DNA of 64,000 nt from Sinorhizobium sp. BG8 (GCF_016864555.1 NZ_CP044012.1:554501-618500); one strand, 5' to 3'; positions 16,475-25,220 are shown, numbered from the stretch's first letter. Notes: generated by a model not told the origin, from the sequence alone. Numbers and translations: made by a program.

Positions 16475-17488
16475 TCAATCCGACACCTCGACGATCGTCT
16501 TCAATCGGGAACTCTCGCCCTTCAGCAGGCGGCCATAGGCGTCCGGCACATCGTCGAGAGATGACAGCGTCTCGGAGAGCTGCGCCAGCGCCGAAGAGAG
16601 TCCTGGCAGCATCGAAACTGCATGGGGCAGTTCATCGCTGAAGGCATGGCAGCCGACCAGCGAGATCTCCCGCTCGACCAGGATGTTGGGATCCAGATCA
16701 AGCTTGCCATGGCTGATACCGACGAGTGCCAGCGCACCACCACCCGACAAGAGATCGAGTGCCGACGAAATCGCGCGAACATTGCCCGTCGCGTCGAGTG
16801 CGTAGCGCAAGCGCTTTTCCTGCAACACCGCCTCGATCGCAGCCTTCGTCGGTTCGACGCAGACGCCGTCGACCAGGTCCGCCACCATTTTCGCGCGCGC
16901 GGCATTGAGGTCCGCGAGCAGGATCGGGCCGTCATGGAGGCGCGACAGCAGCAGCGCACTGAGCCCGCCGATCGTTCCACATCCGACGACGAGCACAGGC
17001 TCGCCGGGTGTAGCTGCGAGGCGGCGTACGGCATGGAGCGCTACCGCAAGCGGCTCGGCCATTGCCGCAACCTTTGCCGGCAAAGCCGCGTCGTGCGGGA
17101 AGAGCAATCGCTCAGGAAGCTGCACTTCCTCGGCGAACCCGCCGTCGCAGACCTCGCCCACGAATCCAAGGGATTCGCAGATGTTGCTGCGTCCGCTTCT
17201 GCAGGCCGGGCATTTCCCGCACCACATCCGGGAATCTGCAGCCACGACGTCACCGACCTTGAGGTTCTCGACGTCCTCACCCACTGCCATAACCGTGCCG
17301 CAGAACTCGTGCCCCGCAACCGAGGGGCTGCGCGTGATCCATTGACCGGTACGATAGTTGTGCAGATCCGAGCCGCAGATGCCTGCGGCCCTGATCCTCA
17401 GGTTCACGAAACCTGCCGGCGGAGACGACGGGGCATCGATCTCCTCCACCCGCAGATCTCCAGCATCATAGAGCCGGACGGCTTTCAT
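16475..17488 (-). CDS. Zinc-dependent medium-chain alcohol/polyol dehydrogenase, 337 aa
   Basis: An NAD(P)-dependent MDR-superfamily enzyme. The catalytic zinc site is visible as CGSDLHNY and GHEFCGTVMAVG, followed by the structural-zinc cysteines CGKCPACRSGRSNIC. The nucleotide-binding Rossmann motif is VLVVGCGTIGGLSALLL. The length is normal for sorbitol/threonine-dehydrogenase relatives. Its stop codon lies 142 bases before the HutC-like regulator and its start codon is 3 bases after the histidinol-dehydrogenase-like gene, so it acts in the same pathway. It probably oxidises a secondary alcohol of the imported compound or an intermediate. The substrate is not determinable from sequence. 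Confidence 0.9.
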   Translation of the reverse strand: MKAVRLYDAGDLRVEEIDAPSSPPAGFVNLRIRAAGICGSDLHNYRTGQWITRSPSVAGHEFCGTVMAVGEDVENLKVGDVVAADSRMWCGKCPACRSGRSNICESLGFVGEVCDGGFAEEVQLPERLLFPHDAALPAKVAAMAEPLAVALHAVRRLAATPGEPVLVVGCGTIGGLSALLLSRLHDGPILLADLNAARAKMVADLVDGVCVEPTKAAIEAVLQEKRLRYALDATGNVRAISSALDLLSGGGALALVGISHGKLDLDPNILVEREISLVGCHAFSDELPHAVSMLPGLSSALAQLSETLSSLDDVPDAYGRLLKGESSRLKTIVEVSD

Positions 17489-17491
17489 TGG

Positions 17492-18820
17492 TCAGGCACC
17501 CTTCTTCAGGTAGGCGTCGCGAATGGGGGAAACCGCGTTCGCGTGCGAGGAGAAACCTTCATAGATCGCAAGCTTGTGAGAGTGCCGTGCAAACTCCGGA
17601 TAGGCCGGCTCGGTCACGTATCCGATCGAACTGCGCTTGACGAAATCGGTTACGGACAGCGGTCCGAAGGTGCGCGCCCAGCGGCTGGTCGGCAGGACCG
17701 CGTTCGGGCCGAGCGAGAAGTTGGCGATGCTGACCGGCGTGTGGGTGCCCAGCAGGATTTCAGAGGCCTCGGTGATGCGGCCGAGATGCGTGAAGGGTGC
17801 CTCGGACAAGATTTCCAGATGCTCCGGAGCATAGGCATTGACGAAGTCATAGCTCTCCTCGATCGAGGAGGTCAGCACGATCCCGCCGGTCTTGCCGGTC
17901 AGCACGGTCTTCGAGAAGGCGACGCGCTGTTCGGTCATCCGGGCCCAATGCTCGGGAAGAGCCGCCAGCGCCTCGTCGACCACGCGACGGCTGTGGGTGA
18001 CGAGGTAGGCAGAGGAATCCGGTCCGTGCTCCGCCTCGATCAGCAGGTCGAGGGCAGCCAGTCCGCCGTGAACGCTGTCATCTGCGAGGATCATCACCTC
18101 GGAGGGGCCGGCAGGAAGACCCGTATCGATGACGCCGGCAAGCGAACGCTTGGCCGCAACGACCCAGGGGCTGCCCGGACCGACAATCTTCAGTGCAGGT
18201 TTCACGGTTTCGGTGCCGTAGGCAACGGCTGCTACCGCCTGCGCGCCGCCGACCTTGTATACAGTCTCGACGCCTGCGAGGCGCGCGGCCACGAGTGTCG
18301 CCGCATCGACCGTACCGTCCGGGGCCGGCGGAGTGACGATCGCAAGGTTCGGTACGCCGGCAACGACGGCTGGTACGGCCGTCATCATGGTCACCGACGG
18401 GAACGACCCCTTCCCGCGCGGAACGTAGAGCGCAACGGACTGGATCGGCGTGAAGCGATCACCCGCGAAGGCGCCCGGCCGGATCTCCTTCAGCCACATG
18501 GCCTCCGGCTTCTGCTCTTCGTGGAAATGACGGATGTTCTCGATACCGAATGTGATGGACTCGATGACCTCGGCGTCGACCATCTTGAAGGCCGCGTCGA
18601 ACTCGGCATCCGTTACCTTCAGGTTCGCTTCCGTGACAGCAGCCTTGTCGAGCTCGCGGCCGAAGCGGGCGAGCGCAGCATCTCCCTCCGTGCGGACGGC
18701 TTCCAGGATGGGGGCGACTTTCTCGATGAAGCTCGAGATGTCCGTCTCGGAGCGTCGCAGCAGCGCCGCCTTCTGGTCCGCGTCCAGTTTCGAATACTCA
18801 TAGAAAGACACGTTGGTCAT
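17492..18820 (-). CDS. Histidinol-dehydrogenase-family enzyme with altered metal site, 442 aa
   Basis: Homologous to HisD over its whole length: GPGSPWVVAAKR, LPAGPSEVMILAD, YAPEHLEI and the C-terminal GFSSHANAV are all present. The catalytic Glu-His pair (E333, H334) and the residues matching Glu414 and His419 of the E. coli enzyme (E421, H426) are conserved. The zinc-ligand Gln is Glu (E262) and the zinc-ligand Asp is Asn (N367, in IANFSLGPN). Such divergent HisD paralogues occur in catabolic operons; the best known is HpsN, which oxidises dihydroxypropanesulfonate by the same four-electron alcohol-to-acid chemistry. The context (ABC importer, HutC-like regulator) points to catabolism, not histidine biosynthesis. 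The substrate could be histidinol itself or another amino alcohol or diol. Confidence 0.85.
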   Translation of the reverse strand: MTNVSFYEYSKLDADQKAALLRRSETDISSFIEKVAPILEAVRTEGDAALARFGRELDKAAVTEANLKVTDAEFDAAFKMVDAEVIESITFGIENIRHFHEEQKPEAMWLKEIRPGAFAGDRFTPIQSVALYVPRGKGSFPSVTMMTAVPAVVAGVPNLAIVTPPAPDGTVDAATLVAARLAGVETVYKVGGAQAVAAVAYGTETVKPALKIVGPGSPWVVAAKRSLAGVIDTGLPAGPSEVMILADDSVHGGLAALDLLIEAEHGPDSSAYLVTHSRRVVDEALAALPEHWARMTEQRVAFSKTVLTGKTGGIVLTSSIEESYDFVNAYAPEHLEILSEAPFTHLGRITEASEILLGTHTPVSIANFSLGPNAVLPTSRWARTFGPLSVTDFVKRSSIGYVTEPAYPEFARHSHKLAIYEGFSSHANAVSPIRDAYLKKGA

Positions 18821-18859
18821 CGTCTTGTCCTTGATGCTGGGCCCATCGGGGCCGTCTGG

Positions 18860-19660
18860 TCATTTCGATTTCAGGAAGATGTCGAGGCCGACGAGGCGGT
18901 CGAGCAGCGTGATCGCGACGCCCGCACAGGCAATGAACACCACCGAGATTGCGGCGAGGTCCGGGGTGATGATCGATCGAATGGAGTTGTAGATCTGGAC
19001 CGGCAGAGTGACGCTACGGGCATCAACCAGGAGCAGGCTGACGAGGAACTCGTTGAGCGCCAGGATGAACATGAGCAGCGAGCCGGTGATGATCCCCGGC
19101 AGCACCGCCGGAAGCGTTATGTATAGAAACCTCTGGAGCGGCGGTGCTCCGCAATTGGCGGCCGCGAGCTCGAGGTCGGGGCTCAGATTGCTGGCTGCGG
19201 CGGTGATCGCCCAGATCATGAACGGAAGGTTGATGACGCAGCAGGCGATGCCGACCGGCCAGAGCTGACCGAGCACACCCATGTTGCCGAACACCAGCAT
19301 CATTCCGATCCCCGAGCCGATCAGGGGAATGGTGAATGGAAGAAGCAGGTAGACCTGGATGGTGCGTTCCAGTCGGACGGTGTACTTGGCAAGCGCAATG
19401 CCTGCGAGCGTGCCGACAGGGATCGATACCAGGGTACAGATCGCCGATACGAAGAGCGACCGGAAGAAAGCCTGCCGAAGGTCTCCTGCCTGCGTGATAA
19501 CCGCGTACCACTTGAGTGAGAAGCCTTCCGGCGGGAAGGTGATGATGTTTCCGGCGGTGAACGATGCGCCGAGCACGACGATCGTCGGAGCGGACAGCAT
19601 CACGAGCGTAGTTACGACAAAGAACCAGATGACGGCCGACTTGCTCTTGCTTCCGGTCAT
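18860..19660 (-). CDS. ABC transporter permease, spermidine/putrescine type (PotC-like), 266 aa
   Basis: An inner-membrane permease with about six helices and the EAA-type coupling loop near LELAAANCGAPPLQRFLYITLPAVLPGI. The fold and size match PotC-type permeases of the CUT-adjacent polyamine/opine import family. Its ATG overlaps the stop codon of the other permease (ATGA at 19657-19660), indicating co-translation and hetero-dimer formation. It imports the unknown substrate of this cluster together with the ATPase at 21813-22952 and the binding protein at 20665-21780. Confidence 0.9.
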   Translation of the reverse strand: MTGSKSKSAVIWFFVVTTLVMLSAPTIVVLGASFTAGNIITFPPEGFSLKWYAVITQAGDLRQAFFRSLFVSAICTLVSIPVGTLAGIALAKYTVRLERTIQVYLLLPFTIPLIGSGIGMMLVFGNMGVLGQLWPVGIACCVINLPFMIWAITAAASNLSPDLELAAANCGAPPLQRFLYITLPAVLPGIITGSLLMFILALNEFLVSLLLVDARSVTLPVQIYNSIRSIITPDLAAISVVFIACAGVAITLLDRLVGLDIFLKSK

Positions 19661-20601
19661 TTGCGATCCCTTCCCATGGCAAGCGTGCCCGCGCCGAACA
19701 TCATGAACACGAGACCCACCACGATCGAGCCCACGGCAACCAGCATCAGCGAGAGCGTTGCCCCGAGCCCCTGGTCGGAGGTGCGGAAGAACTGGTCATA
19801 GATGGCGTTGGCGATGAAATCCTGTGTTCCGCCACCGAGGATGGCGGGAATGGCGAAGTCCGTCAGCGACAGGGTGACAACCACCAGTCCGGCGCCCACC
19901 AGGCCCGGACGGGCAAGCGGCAGCACGACATGGCGGAAGGTGCGCACCCAGCCGGCACCGAGCGAACTCGCCGCCGATTCAAGCTCCGCCGGGATGGCGG
20001 TCAGCGCCGGCGCGAGCATCAGCACCGCGAAAGGCAGCATGTACTGCACCAGACCGAAGAGAACTGCAGGATAGTTGTAGAGCAGCCGCATGGGCGGAAC
20101 ACCGACCAGCCCGAGCGCCTCGTTCACCATGCCCTGGTTGCCGAGAATGATCAGCCAGCCATAGGCACGAACCACCTGTCCGATGAAGAACGGCAGGAAG
20201 AGCGCCACCAGGAGGAACTTCCTCAGGGCCGAAGACTGCGTGCGAACCATCAGGTAGGCATAGGGAAAGGCGAAGATCAGCGTCACCACAGTCACGATGA
20301 CGGCGCCCATGAGACTGCGCCCTGCGACCGTGGCGAAGAAGGATTCGGTCAGCACCCGCTTGTAGTTGGCCAGCGTGTAGGTTTCCGACATCAAGAAGGT
20401 GCTGGTGTCGAGGACACGCAGGCTCGCATCGCCGATCTGGACAAGACCCAGCACGAGAATGCCGACGAGCAATATGGCAGGAAGCAGCATGACGTAGGGC
20501 AATGCCGCCTGAAAGTTCGACGGCCAGACGAGCGCTGCGAGGCGCTCCAGCGCATCCATGACGCGCCACGTCAAGGGATATGCTGCACGGGATGGGCGCA
20601 T
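19657..20601 (-). CDS. ABC transporter permease, spermidine/putrescine type (PotB-like), 314 aa
   Basis: A hydrophobic protein with an N-terminal cytoplasmic extension of about 35 residues, then helices such as LPYVMLLPAILLVGILVLGL and a long periplasmic loop. The EAA motif lies at LESAASSLGAGWVRTFRHVVLPLARPG. It belongs to the PotB/ModB-like binding-protein-dependent permeases. The start at 20601 has AGGA about 8 bases upstream and follows a strong stem-loop after the binding-protein gene. It pairs with the permease at 18860-19660. Confidence 0.9.
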   Translation of the reverse strand: MRPSRAAYPLTWRVMDALERLAALVWPSNFQAALPYVMLLPAILLVGILVLGLVQIGDASLRVLDTSTFLMSETYTLANYKRVLTESFFATVAGRSLMGAVIVTVVTLIFAFPYAYLMVRTQSSALRKFLLVALFLPFFIGQVVRAYGWLIILGNQGMVNEALGLVGVPPMRLLYNYPAVLFGLVQYMLPFAVLMLAPALTAIPAELESAASSLGAGWVRTFRHVVLPLARPGLVGAGLVVVTLSLTDFAIPAILGGGTQDFIANAIYDQFFRTSDQGLGATLSLMLVAVGSIVVGLVFMMFGAGTLAMGRDRK

Positions 20602-20628
20602 GATACCAATCCTAGATTACAGGAGGGA

Positions 20629-20655
20629 TCCCGCCGCGAGAGGGGCGCGGCGGGA
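20629..20655 (-). terminator. Stem-loop between binding-protein and permease genes
   Basis: TCCCGCCGCG and CGCGGCGGGA form a perfect 10-bp stem with a 7-base loop directly after the substrate-binding protein gene. Such intercistronic hairpins commonly stabilise the upstream message or partly terminate, giving more binding protein than permease. No T-run follows. Confidence 0.6.
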
Positions 20656-20664
20656 AGCAGAACC

Positions 20665-21780
20665 TCAGCCCTGCATGATTTCCTTGAACTTGGCGAACCA
20701 CTGGCTCTCGTTCTCGACCTGTACCTTCGCCGAGATGCGGATGAGGTGCTGGAAGTCCTCTTCCTTGGTCGGATAGGACGGGTCGTTGACGAGATCGGCC
20801 GGCGGCGTCAGTCCCGGAACGACGCCCGGCAGGCCCAGGCCATCGAGCCAGATCTGCTGGGCTTCCTTGGTCAGGGCATGGTTGATGTACTGCTTGGCCC
20901 AGTAGAGCTCGTTTTCCGGCAGTCCCTTGGGAATCCAGAGCCCGTCCGTATCGAACTTGGCGCCTTCCTCCGGAACCACCCACTTGAGATCGATGCCGTT
21001 CTTCTTGGCTTCGCGGGCGTTGGTGGAAATCGTGCAGGCCGCGTCGATTTCGCCCTTCTGGAACCAGGTCGTGAAGTCCGGATCTTCACCGAGAAGCGGC
21101 TGCTGCTCCTTGATCTTGGAAATGAAATCCCAGGCCGGCTGCATGTTGCCGGGGATATCCTCGAGCTTGCCGCCGCCGGCGACCTGCGCAGGGAAATGGA
21201 AGCCGATCCCATCGTTGTAGAGAGCGATACGGCCCTTCAGCTTCGGGTCGAGCAGATCCTTCCAGGACTTCGGAGCGCCATTCGGGAAGGCCTCCGGACG
21301 ATAGGCCAGCACATAGACATAGCCGTATGTGTTGACGATCGGGTAGCCATCCAGGCCGATCGGCTTGGCAAGGTCGGTCGTGTTCTTCAGGTTCGGCAGG
21401 TCGGAGAGATCTTCCGTAACGCCGCGCAGCGCCGACTTCGTGGCATTGGTCGTCGTATCCCAGTTGACGTGGATCGGCGGCGTGCGCTTCTGCGCGACAG
21501 CAGCCCATACCTTCGGCTGAATTTCGTTGTCTTCGGTAAGGTCGTGGCGAACCGCAATGCCCGTCATCTTGGTGAAGCTGTCGGAGACGCCCGCCTTCAG
21601 GCTATCGACCCAGCTGCCGCCCCAGGCGCGGACGATAATTTCGGAAGGCTTTTCCGGCTCCTGCGCGAATGCCTTGCTGACGCCGAGCGTCGACAGGCCC
21701 GCGGATGCGCCTGCTGCAGCCATCGACCCCAGAAGGGTGCGGCGGCGGATCTGTGCGGACAATAACTTATCGTATGACAT
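20665..21780 (-). CDS. ABC transporter substrate-binding protein, PotD-like, Tat-type signal, 371 aa
   Basis: A periplasmic solute receptor of the spermidine/putrescine (SBP_bac_8-like) family. The N-terminus contains IRRRTLLGSMAAAGASAGLS, a twin-arginine-like signal, cleaved near SKAFA-QEP. The mature protein reads EIIVRAWGGSWVDSLKAGV, typical of the first lobe, and later GYVYVLAYRPEAFP, SWKDLLDPKLKGRIALYND and INHALTKEAQQIW. The ATG at 21780 has AGAGGAG upstream; a longer frame to 21816 is less likely. The family usually binds cationic polyamines or compact amino compounds, which fits a histidinol-like or amino-alcohol substrate, but the ligand is unknown. Confidence 0.9.
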   Translation of the reverse strand: MSYDKLLSAQIRRRTLLGSMAAAGASAGLSTLGVSKAFAQEPEKPSEIIVRAWGGSWVDSLKAGVSDSFTKMTGIAVRHDLTEDNEIQPKVWAAVAQKRTPPIHVNWDTTTNATKSALRGVTEDLSDLPNLKNTTDLAKPIGLDGYPIVNTYGYVYVLAYRPEAFPNGAPKSWKDLLDPKLKGRIALYNDGIGFHFPAQVAGGGKLEDIPGNMQPAWDFISKIKEQQPLLGEDPDFTTWFQKGEIDAACTISTNAREAKKNGIDLKWVVPEEGAKFDTDGLWIPKGLPENELYWAKQYINHALTKEAQQIWLDGLGLPGVVPGLTPPADLVNDPSYPTKEEDFQHLIRISAKVQVENESQWFAKFKEIMQG

Positions 21781-21812
21781 TCTACATTCTCCTCTGGCTG
21801 GACCTTCACTGG

Positions 21813-22952
21813 TCACTTTTTAAAGACATGCAAATCCTTGGCATCCCATCCCAGGCTGACTTCGTCGCCCGGTTCGAACTGCAAGTGGGTTACGGGATCA
21901 TGATCGAAGACCCGCAGCAGAGCACCGTCGAGTGCGGGGACGACCACCTCGTAGACGATTCGCTCACCTTCGAAGATGGCGTCGAGCACCTTGCCGTCCA
22001 CAGTCGTCTCGAGTGACTGAAGCCGCTCCCGGGACGGGGCAATGCGGATCTGCTCAGCCCGTATTGCGCCCGAACAGGCAGCTCCCGCCGCAAGTGTCTC
22101 GTCGAGGCCCGCAACGACACCCGCCAGACTGTTTCCGTTCGCATTGAAAGTGATGTTTTGTCCGGCCGCCTCGGCAACGACGCCGTCAATGAAATTTGTG
22201 ACGCCGATGAAATTGGCCACGAAGGCGTTTGCCGGCGCCCTGTAGGCCCGCACCGGCTGCGCCTTCTGCTGGATTTCGCCACCGTTCATGACGATGATCT
22301 CGTCCGAAACGACGAGCGCTTCCCGCTGGTCGTGGGTGACGTTGATGGTGGTGACGCCCAGTTCCTTCTGGATGCGGCGGAATTCCAGCTGCATTTCCTC
22401 GCGAAGCTTGCGGTCGAGTGCCGCAAGAGGCTCGTCGAGGAGGAGCAGGTCGGGTTCGAAGACGAGCGCACGGGCAATCGCGACGCGCTGCTGTTGTCCA
22501 CCCGAGAGCTCATGGATCCGACGCGAACCGTAACCGCCAAGACGCACGAGCTCGAGGTAGCGCTCCACCTTGTCGGAAATCGTGCGCGCATCGTGGCGGC
22601 GCATCTTGAGGGGAAAGGCCACATTTTCGGCAGCCGTCATATGCGGGAAGAGCGCAAGCTTCTGGAAGACCATGCCGATCTGGCGCTTGTGCGGCGGCAC
22701 AGCGCTGACCGGCTGGCCATTGATGAAGATCTCGCCGCTCGTCGGAGCATCAAAGCCCGCAATCATGCGCAAGAGAGTGGTCTTGCCGGAGCCGGACGGA
22801 CCGAGAATGGTGAGAAACTTTCCTTTCGGCAGATCGAAGGAGGCACTCTTCACCGCATGGAAATCACCGAAGACCATACCGACATCCTTGACGGACACCG
22901 CTATGGGGTTGAGTTCGCCGTTCAGGCGAGCATCGGTGGAAACAAATCCCAT
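21813..22952 (-). CDS. ABC transporter ATPase, spermidine/putrescine type (PotA-like), 379 aa
   Basis: Drives import by ATP hydrolysis at the inner membrane. Walker A is GPSGSGKTT, the Q-loop is in GMVFQKLALFPHM, the ABC signature is LSGGQQQRVAIARAL, Walker B is LLLLDEPLAALD, and the switch His is in NVTHDQREAL. A C-terminal TOBE-type regulatory domain follows (about 270-379, CSGAIRAEQIRIAP). GGGGAAGAG precedes the ATG. It is the first gene of the importer/dehydrogenase operon, with the likely operator at 23059 about 107 bases upstream of its start. Confidence 0.94.
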   Translation of the reverse strand: MGFVSTDARLNGELNPIAVSVKDVGMVFGDFHAVKSASFDLPKGKFLTILGPSGSGKTTLLRMIAGFDAPTSGEIFINGQPVSAVPPHKRQIGMVFQKLALFPHMTAAENVAFPLKMRRHDARTISDKVERYLELVRLGGYGSRRIHELSGGQQQRVAIARALVFEPDLLLLDEPLAALDRKLREEMQLEFRRIQKELGVTTINVTHDQREALVVSDEIIVMNGGEIQQKAQPVRAYRAPANAFVANFIGVTNFIDGVVAEAAGQNITFNANGNSLAGVVAGLDETLAAGAACSGAIRAEQIRIAPSRERLQSLETTVDGKVLDAIFEGERIVYEVVVPALDGALLRVFDHDPVTHLQFEPGDEVSLGWDAKDLHVFKK

Positions 22953-23058
22953 TCTCTTCCCCTGTCTTACTCAAGCGCTTCGTCGGCACTCTTCCGACGC
23001 GATGACCGGACTTTCCAATCCAGCCGACCAGGTCGGCGATCTAACGTTGCACGTGATG

Positions 23059-23081
23059 TTGTCTATACATATGCGTACAAG
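23059..23081. promoter_or_regulatory. Probable HutC-type operator upstream of the ABC/HDH operon
   Basis: The site holds TGTCTATACATAT flanked by imperfect dyad ends TTGT and ACAAG. The core TGTCTATACA is identical to one at 24034 and differs by one base from TGTATATACA between hutF and hutI. It sits upstream of the ATPase gene in a 255-base gap that also holds a second TGCATATGC element near 23127. It is the probable binding site of one of the two HutC-like regulators. Confidence 0.6.
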
Positions 23082-23207
23082 TGCCGTCAACCGACTTTGC
23101 ATGATTTTTGCGCTTGCTCATTAATTGTGCATATGCGAAAAAACACACCAGCTGAAGCCGAAGGAGTATTCGACCCAGCCGCCAAAAAAGGCAAGAAGTG
23201 ATGGCCG

Positions 23208-23981
23208 TCAGATAGAGGCCAGATACCCGCCATCGACAGGTATGCAGTGTCCGGTAACGTAGGATGCGGCGTCGCTGCAGAGAAACACGGCAACACCGCC
23301 GATATCCCCTTCGTCACCGAACCGGCCCTGCGGGATCTTCGAGAGCATGCGAACCTGCCAGTCGGCGTCCTCGTAGAACACCTCAGTCATTGCAGTGCGG
23401 AAATAGCCGGGCGCAATCGCATTGACCCGGATGCCGTGCGACGCCCACTCGGTTGCAAGCGCCCTCGTCACGCCCAGCAGCCCTGATTTCGACGCCCCGT
23501 AGGGGACTGCCGTCGGGATACCGACGAACGACGTCAGGGAGCACAGGTTGACGATCGCCCCTCCTGAGCCACCGGCAGCCATGATACGACCGGCCGCCTG
23601 AGAACAGAAGAACGCACCCTTGAGGTTGGTCGAAACGATCGCATCCCAGAGAGCCTCATCCACATCGACCGACGGCTTGACGCTTTCGAAGCCCGCATTA
23701 TTGACGAGAATATCGAGACCGCCGAGTTCCGCAGCCACCTCCTCCACGACCCCGGTGCAGGATGCCACGTCGCGGACGTCCTGGGCCTTTGTGACACATC
23801 GGCGCCCTGCCCCCTCGATGGCGGACTTCGTCTCCTCGAGGCTTGTTATCTGACGCGAGGTCACCGCGACATCCGCTCCTGCCTTTGCCAAGGCAAGCGC
23901 GATGGACCGGCCTATGCCCCGGCTGGCACCGGTGACCAATGCACGGCGTCCGGTGAGATCGAACAATGGCTGGCGGGTCAT
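23208..23981 (-). CDS. Short-chain dehydrogenase/reductase (SDR), 257 aa
   Basis: A classical SDR: cofactor motif TGASRGIGRSIALAL near residue 16, NNAG (LVNNAGFES), catalytic Ser in the NLCSLTSFVG region and Y-x-x-x-K in VPYGASKSGLLG, followed by IAPGYFRTAMT and the C-terminal VTGHCIPVDGGY. I use the ATG at 23981 because AAAGGAG lies just upstream; a start at 23996 is out of step with this site. It is divergent from the HisC-like aminotransferase and is the first gene in the direction of the ABC/HDH operon. It probably oxidises or reduces an alcohol/ketone intermediate of that pathway. Confidence 0.9.
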   Translation of the reverse strand: MTRQPLFDLTGRRALVTGASRGIGRSIALALAKAGADVAVTSRQITSLEETKSAIEGAGRRCVTKAQDVRDVASCTGVVEEVAAELGGLDILVNNAGFESVKPSVDVDEALWDAIVSTNLKGAFFCSQAAGRIMAAGGSGGAIVNLCSLTSFVGIPTAVPYGASKSGLLGVTRALATEWASHGIRVNAIAPGYFRTAMTEVFYEDADWQVRMLSKIPQGRFGDEGDIGGVAVFLCSDAASYVTGHCIPVDGGYLASI

Positions 23982-24033
23982 GGCGGCTCCTTTCAAGCTG
24001 TCTTTAAGGGATCACAGCATTTTTTCAAAAACA

Positions 24034-24052
24034 TGTCTATACATATATACAG
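24034..24052. promoter_or_regulatory. Probable HutC-type operator in the SDR/HisC-like divergent promoter
   Basis: TGTCTATACATATATACAG lies midway between the divergent SDR and aminotransferase start codons. Its first 13 bases are identical to those of the 23059 site, and it contains overlapping TGTCTATACA and TATATACA elements like the hut operator. The position allows control of both genes. Confidence 0.65.
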
Positions 24053-24107
24053 GTCAGGATTCGTGGCCTATGAATATTGTCAAAACAGGTTCCTACGGAG
24101 AACGCAA

Positions 24108-25220
24108 ATGGCAGATCCCACCCGAGCAATCCGCGACGAAGTGCGGTTGATCGCGCCTTACAACGCCGGCCTGACGCTTGACGAAGTTCGCCAGCGCTAC
24201 AAGGTGGACGTCATAGCGAAGCTCGGATCAAACGAGAATCCGCTCGGACCAAGCGGGGCCATTCGCGGTCTTCTCGATGGAATTCATGACCTCGCGCGGC
24301 TCTATCCGGACCCTGAGGGCCGCGAACTCTGCGCCGCGCTTGCCCGCGATTTCGGCGTCGGCGACGGGCAGATCATTCTCGGCAATGGCTCGGAAGATTT
24401 GATTGCCGTTCTGTGCCGCTCCGTCGTGCGCCCCGGCGACACGGTGACGACCCTCTACCCCTCCTTCCCGCTCCACGAAGACTATACGACCCTCATGGGC
24501 GGCAAAGTCGAACGTGTCGAAGTGAAGCCCGATCTCACCATCGATCTCGACACGCTCGTTTCCTGCGTCCGCGCCGAGCCGCGCATGGTCATGTTCTCCA
24601 ATCCGATGAACCCGGTCGGCAGCTGGCTTGCGCCGCACGAATTCGCGAAGGTGATCGAGGCTCTCGATGACGAGACGCTCCTCGTCGTCGACGAGGCCTA
24701 TGCCGAATATGCGAAGGGTGAGGACTACCCCTCGGCCGTCGAGATGCTGCGCGACACGGGAAAGAACTGGGTGGTGCTGAGGACGTTCTCGAAGGCCTAC
24801 GGGCTTGCCGGACTGCGCATCGGCTATGGCATCGTCAGCGACCAGAGCCTTTGCGGCTTCTTCAACCGGACACGCACGCCCTTCAACACCAACGTGATCG
24901 CCCAACTCTCCGCACTGGCCGCACTTGCCGATACGGACCATCTGCGCCAGTCCATCGATTTCGCGCTTCGCGAAAGAATCCGCGTCGCTGCCGCACTCAC
25001 CGAGCTCGGCTACCGCATGGCTCCTTCCAAAGGAAATTTCCTGTTCTTTGATGCAACGGAGAACGCGTCCCGCCTGAGCGAGGAGTTCCTGAAGCGCGGC
25101 GTTATCGTCAAGCCTTGGAAGCAGGCGGGTTTCGACACGTTCGTCCGCGTCAGCATCGGCAGCGCGGAAGAGAACAATCACTTCCTGCAAGCGCTGCGCG
25201 ACATCAAGTCCAGCCGATAA
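24108..25220 (+). CDS. HisC-family aminotransferase (histidinol-phosphate aminotransferase-like), 370 aa
   Basis: A PLP fold-type I aminotransferase. It has the HisC-like N-terminus AKLGSNENPLGPS, the PLP-phosphate region NGSEDLIAVLCRS, the substrate motif FSNPMNPVGSWL, the cofactor Asp in LLVVDEAYAEY, and the Schiff-base Lys in RTFSKAYGLAGLRIGYG. The ATG at 24108 has GGAG upstream. It is isolated from biosynthetic his genes and sits between a HutC-type operator and hutC, so a catabolic or interconverting role is likely. It might convert imidazole-pyruvate-type 2-oxo acids to histidine or the reverse. Biosynthetic HisC cannot be excluded from sequence alone. Confidence 0.88.
   Translation: MADPTRAIRDEVRLIAPYNAGLTLDEVRQRYKVDVIAKLGSNENPLGPSGAIRGLLDGIHDLARLYPDPEGRELCAALARDFGVGDGQIILGNGSEDLIAVLCRSVVRPGDTVTTLYPSFPLHEDYTTLMGGKVERVEVKPDLTIDLDTLVSCVRAEPRMVMFSNPMNPVGSWLAPHEFAKVIEALDDETLLVVDEAYAEYAKGEDYPSAVEMLRDTGKNWVVLRTFSKAYGLAGLRIGYGIVSDQSLCGFFNRTRTPFNTNVIAQLSALAALADTDHLRQSIDFALRERIRVAAALTELGYRMAPSKGNFLFFDATENASRLSEEFLKRGVIVKPWKQAGFDTFVRVSIGSAEENNHFLQALRDIKSSR

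Noticed and set aside
16622-19126. 834-codon plus-strand frame over the alcohol dehydrogenase and HisD-like genes
   Set aside because: It is antisense to two genes with intact catalytic motifs, and the product is low-complexity and charged.
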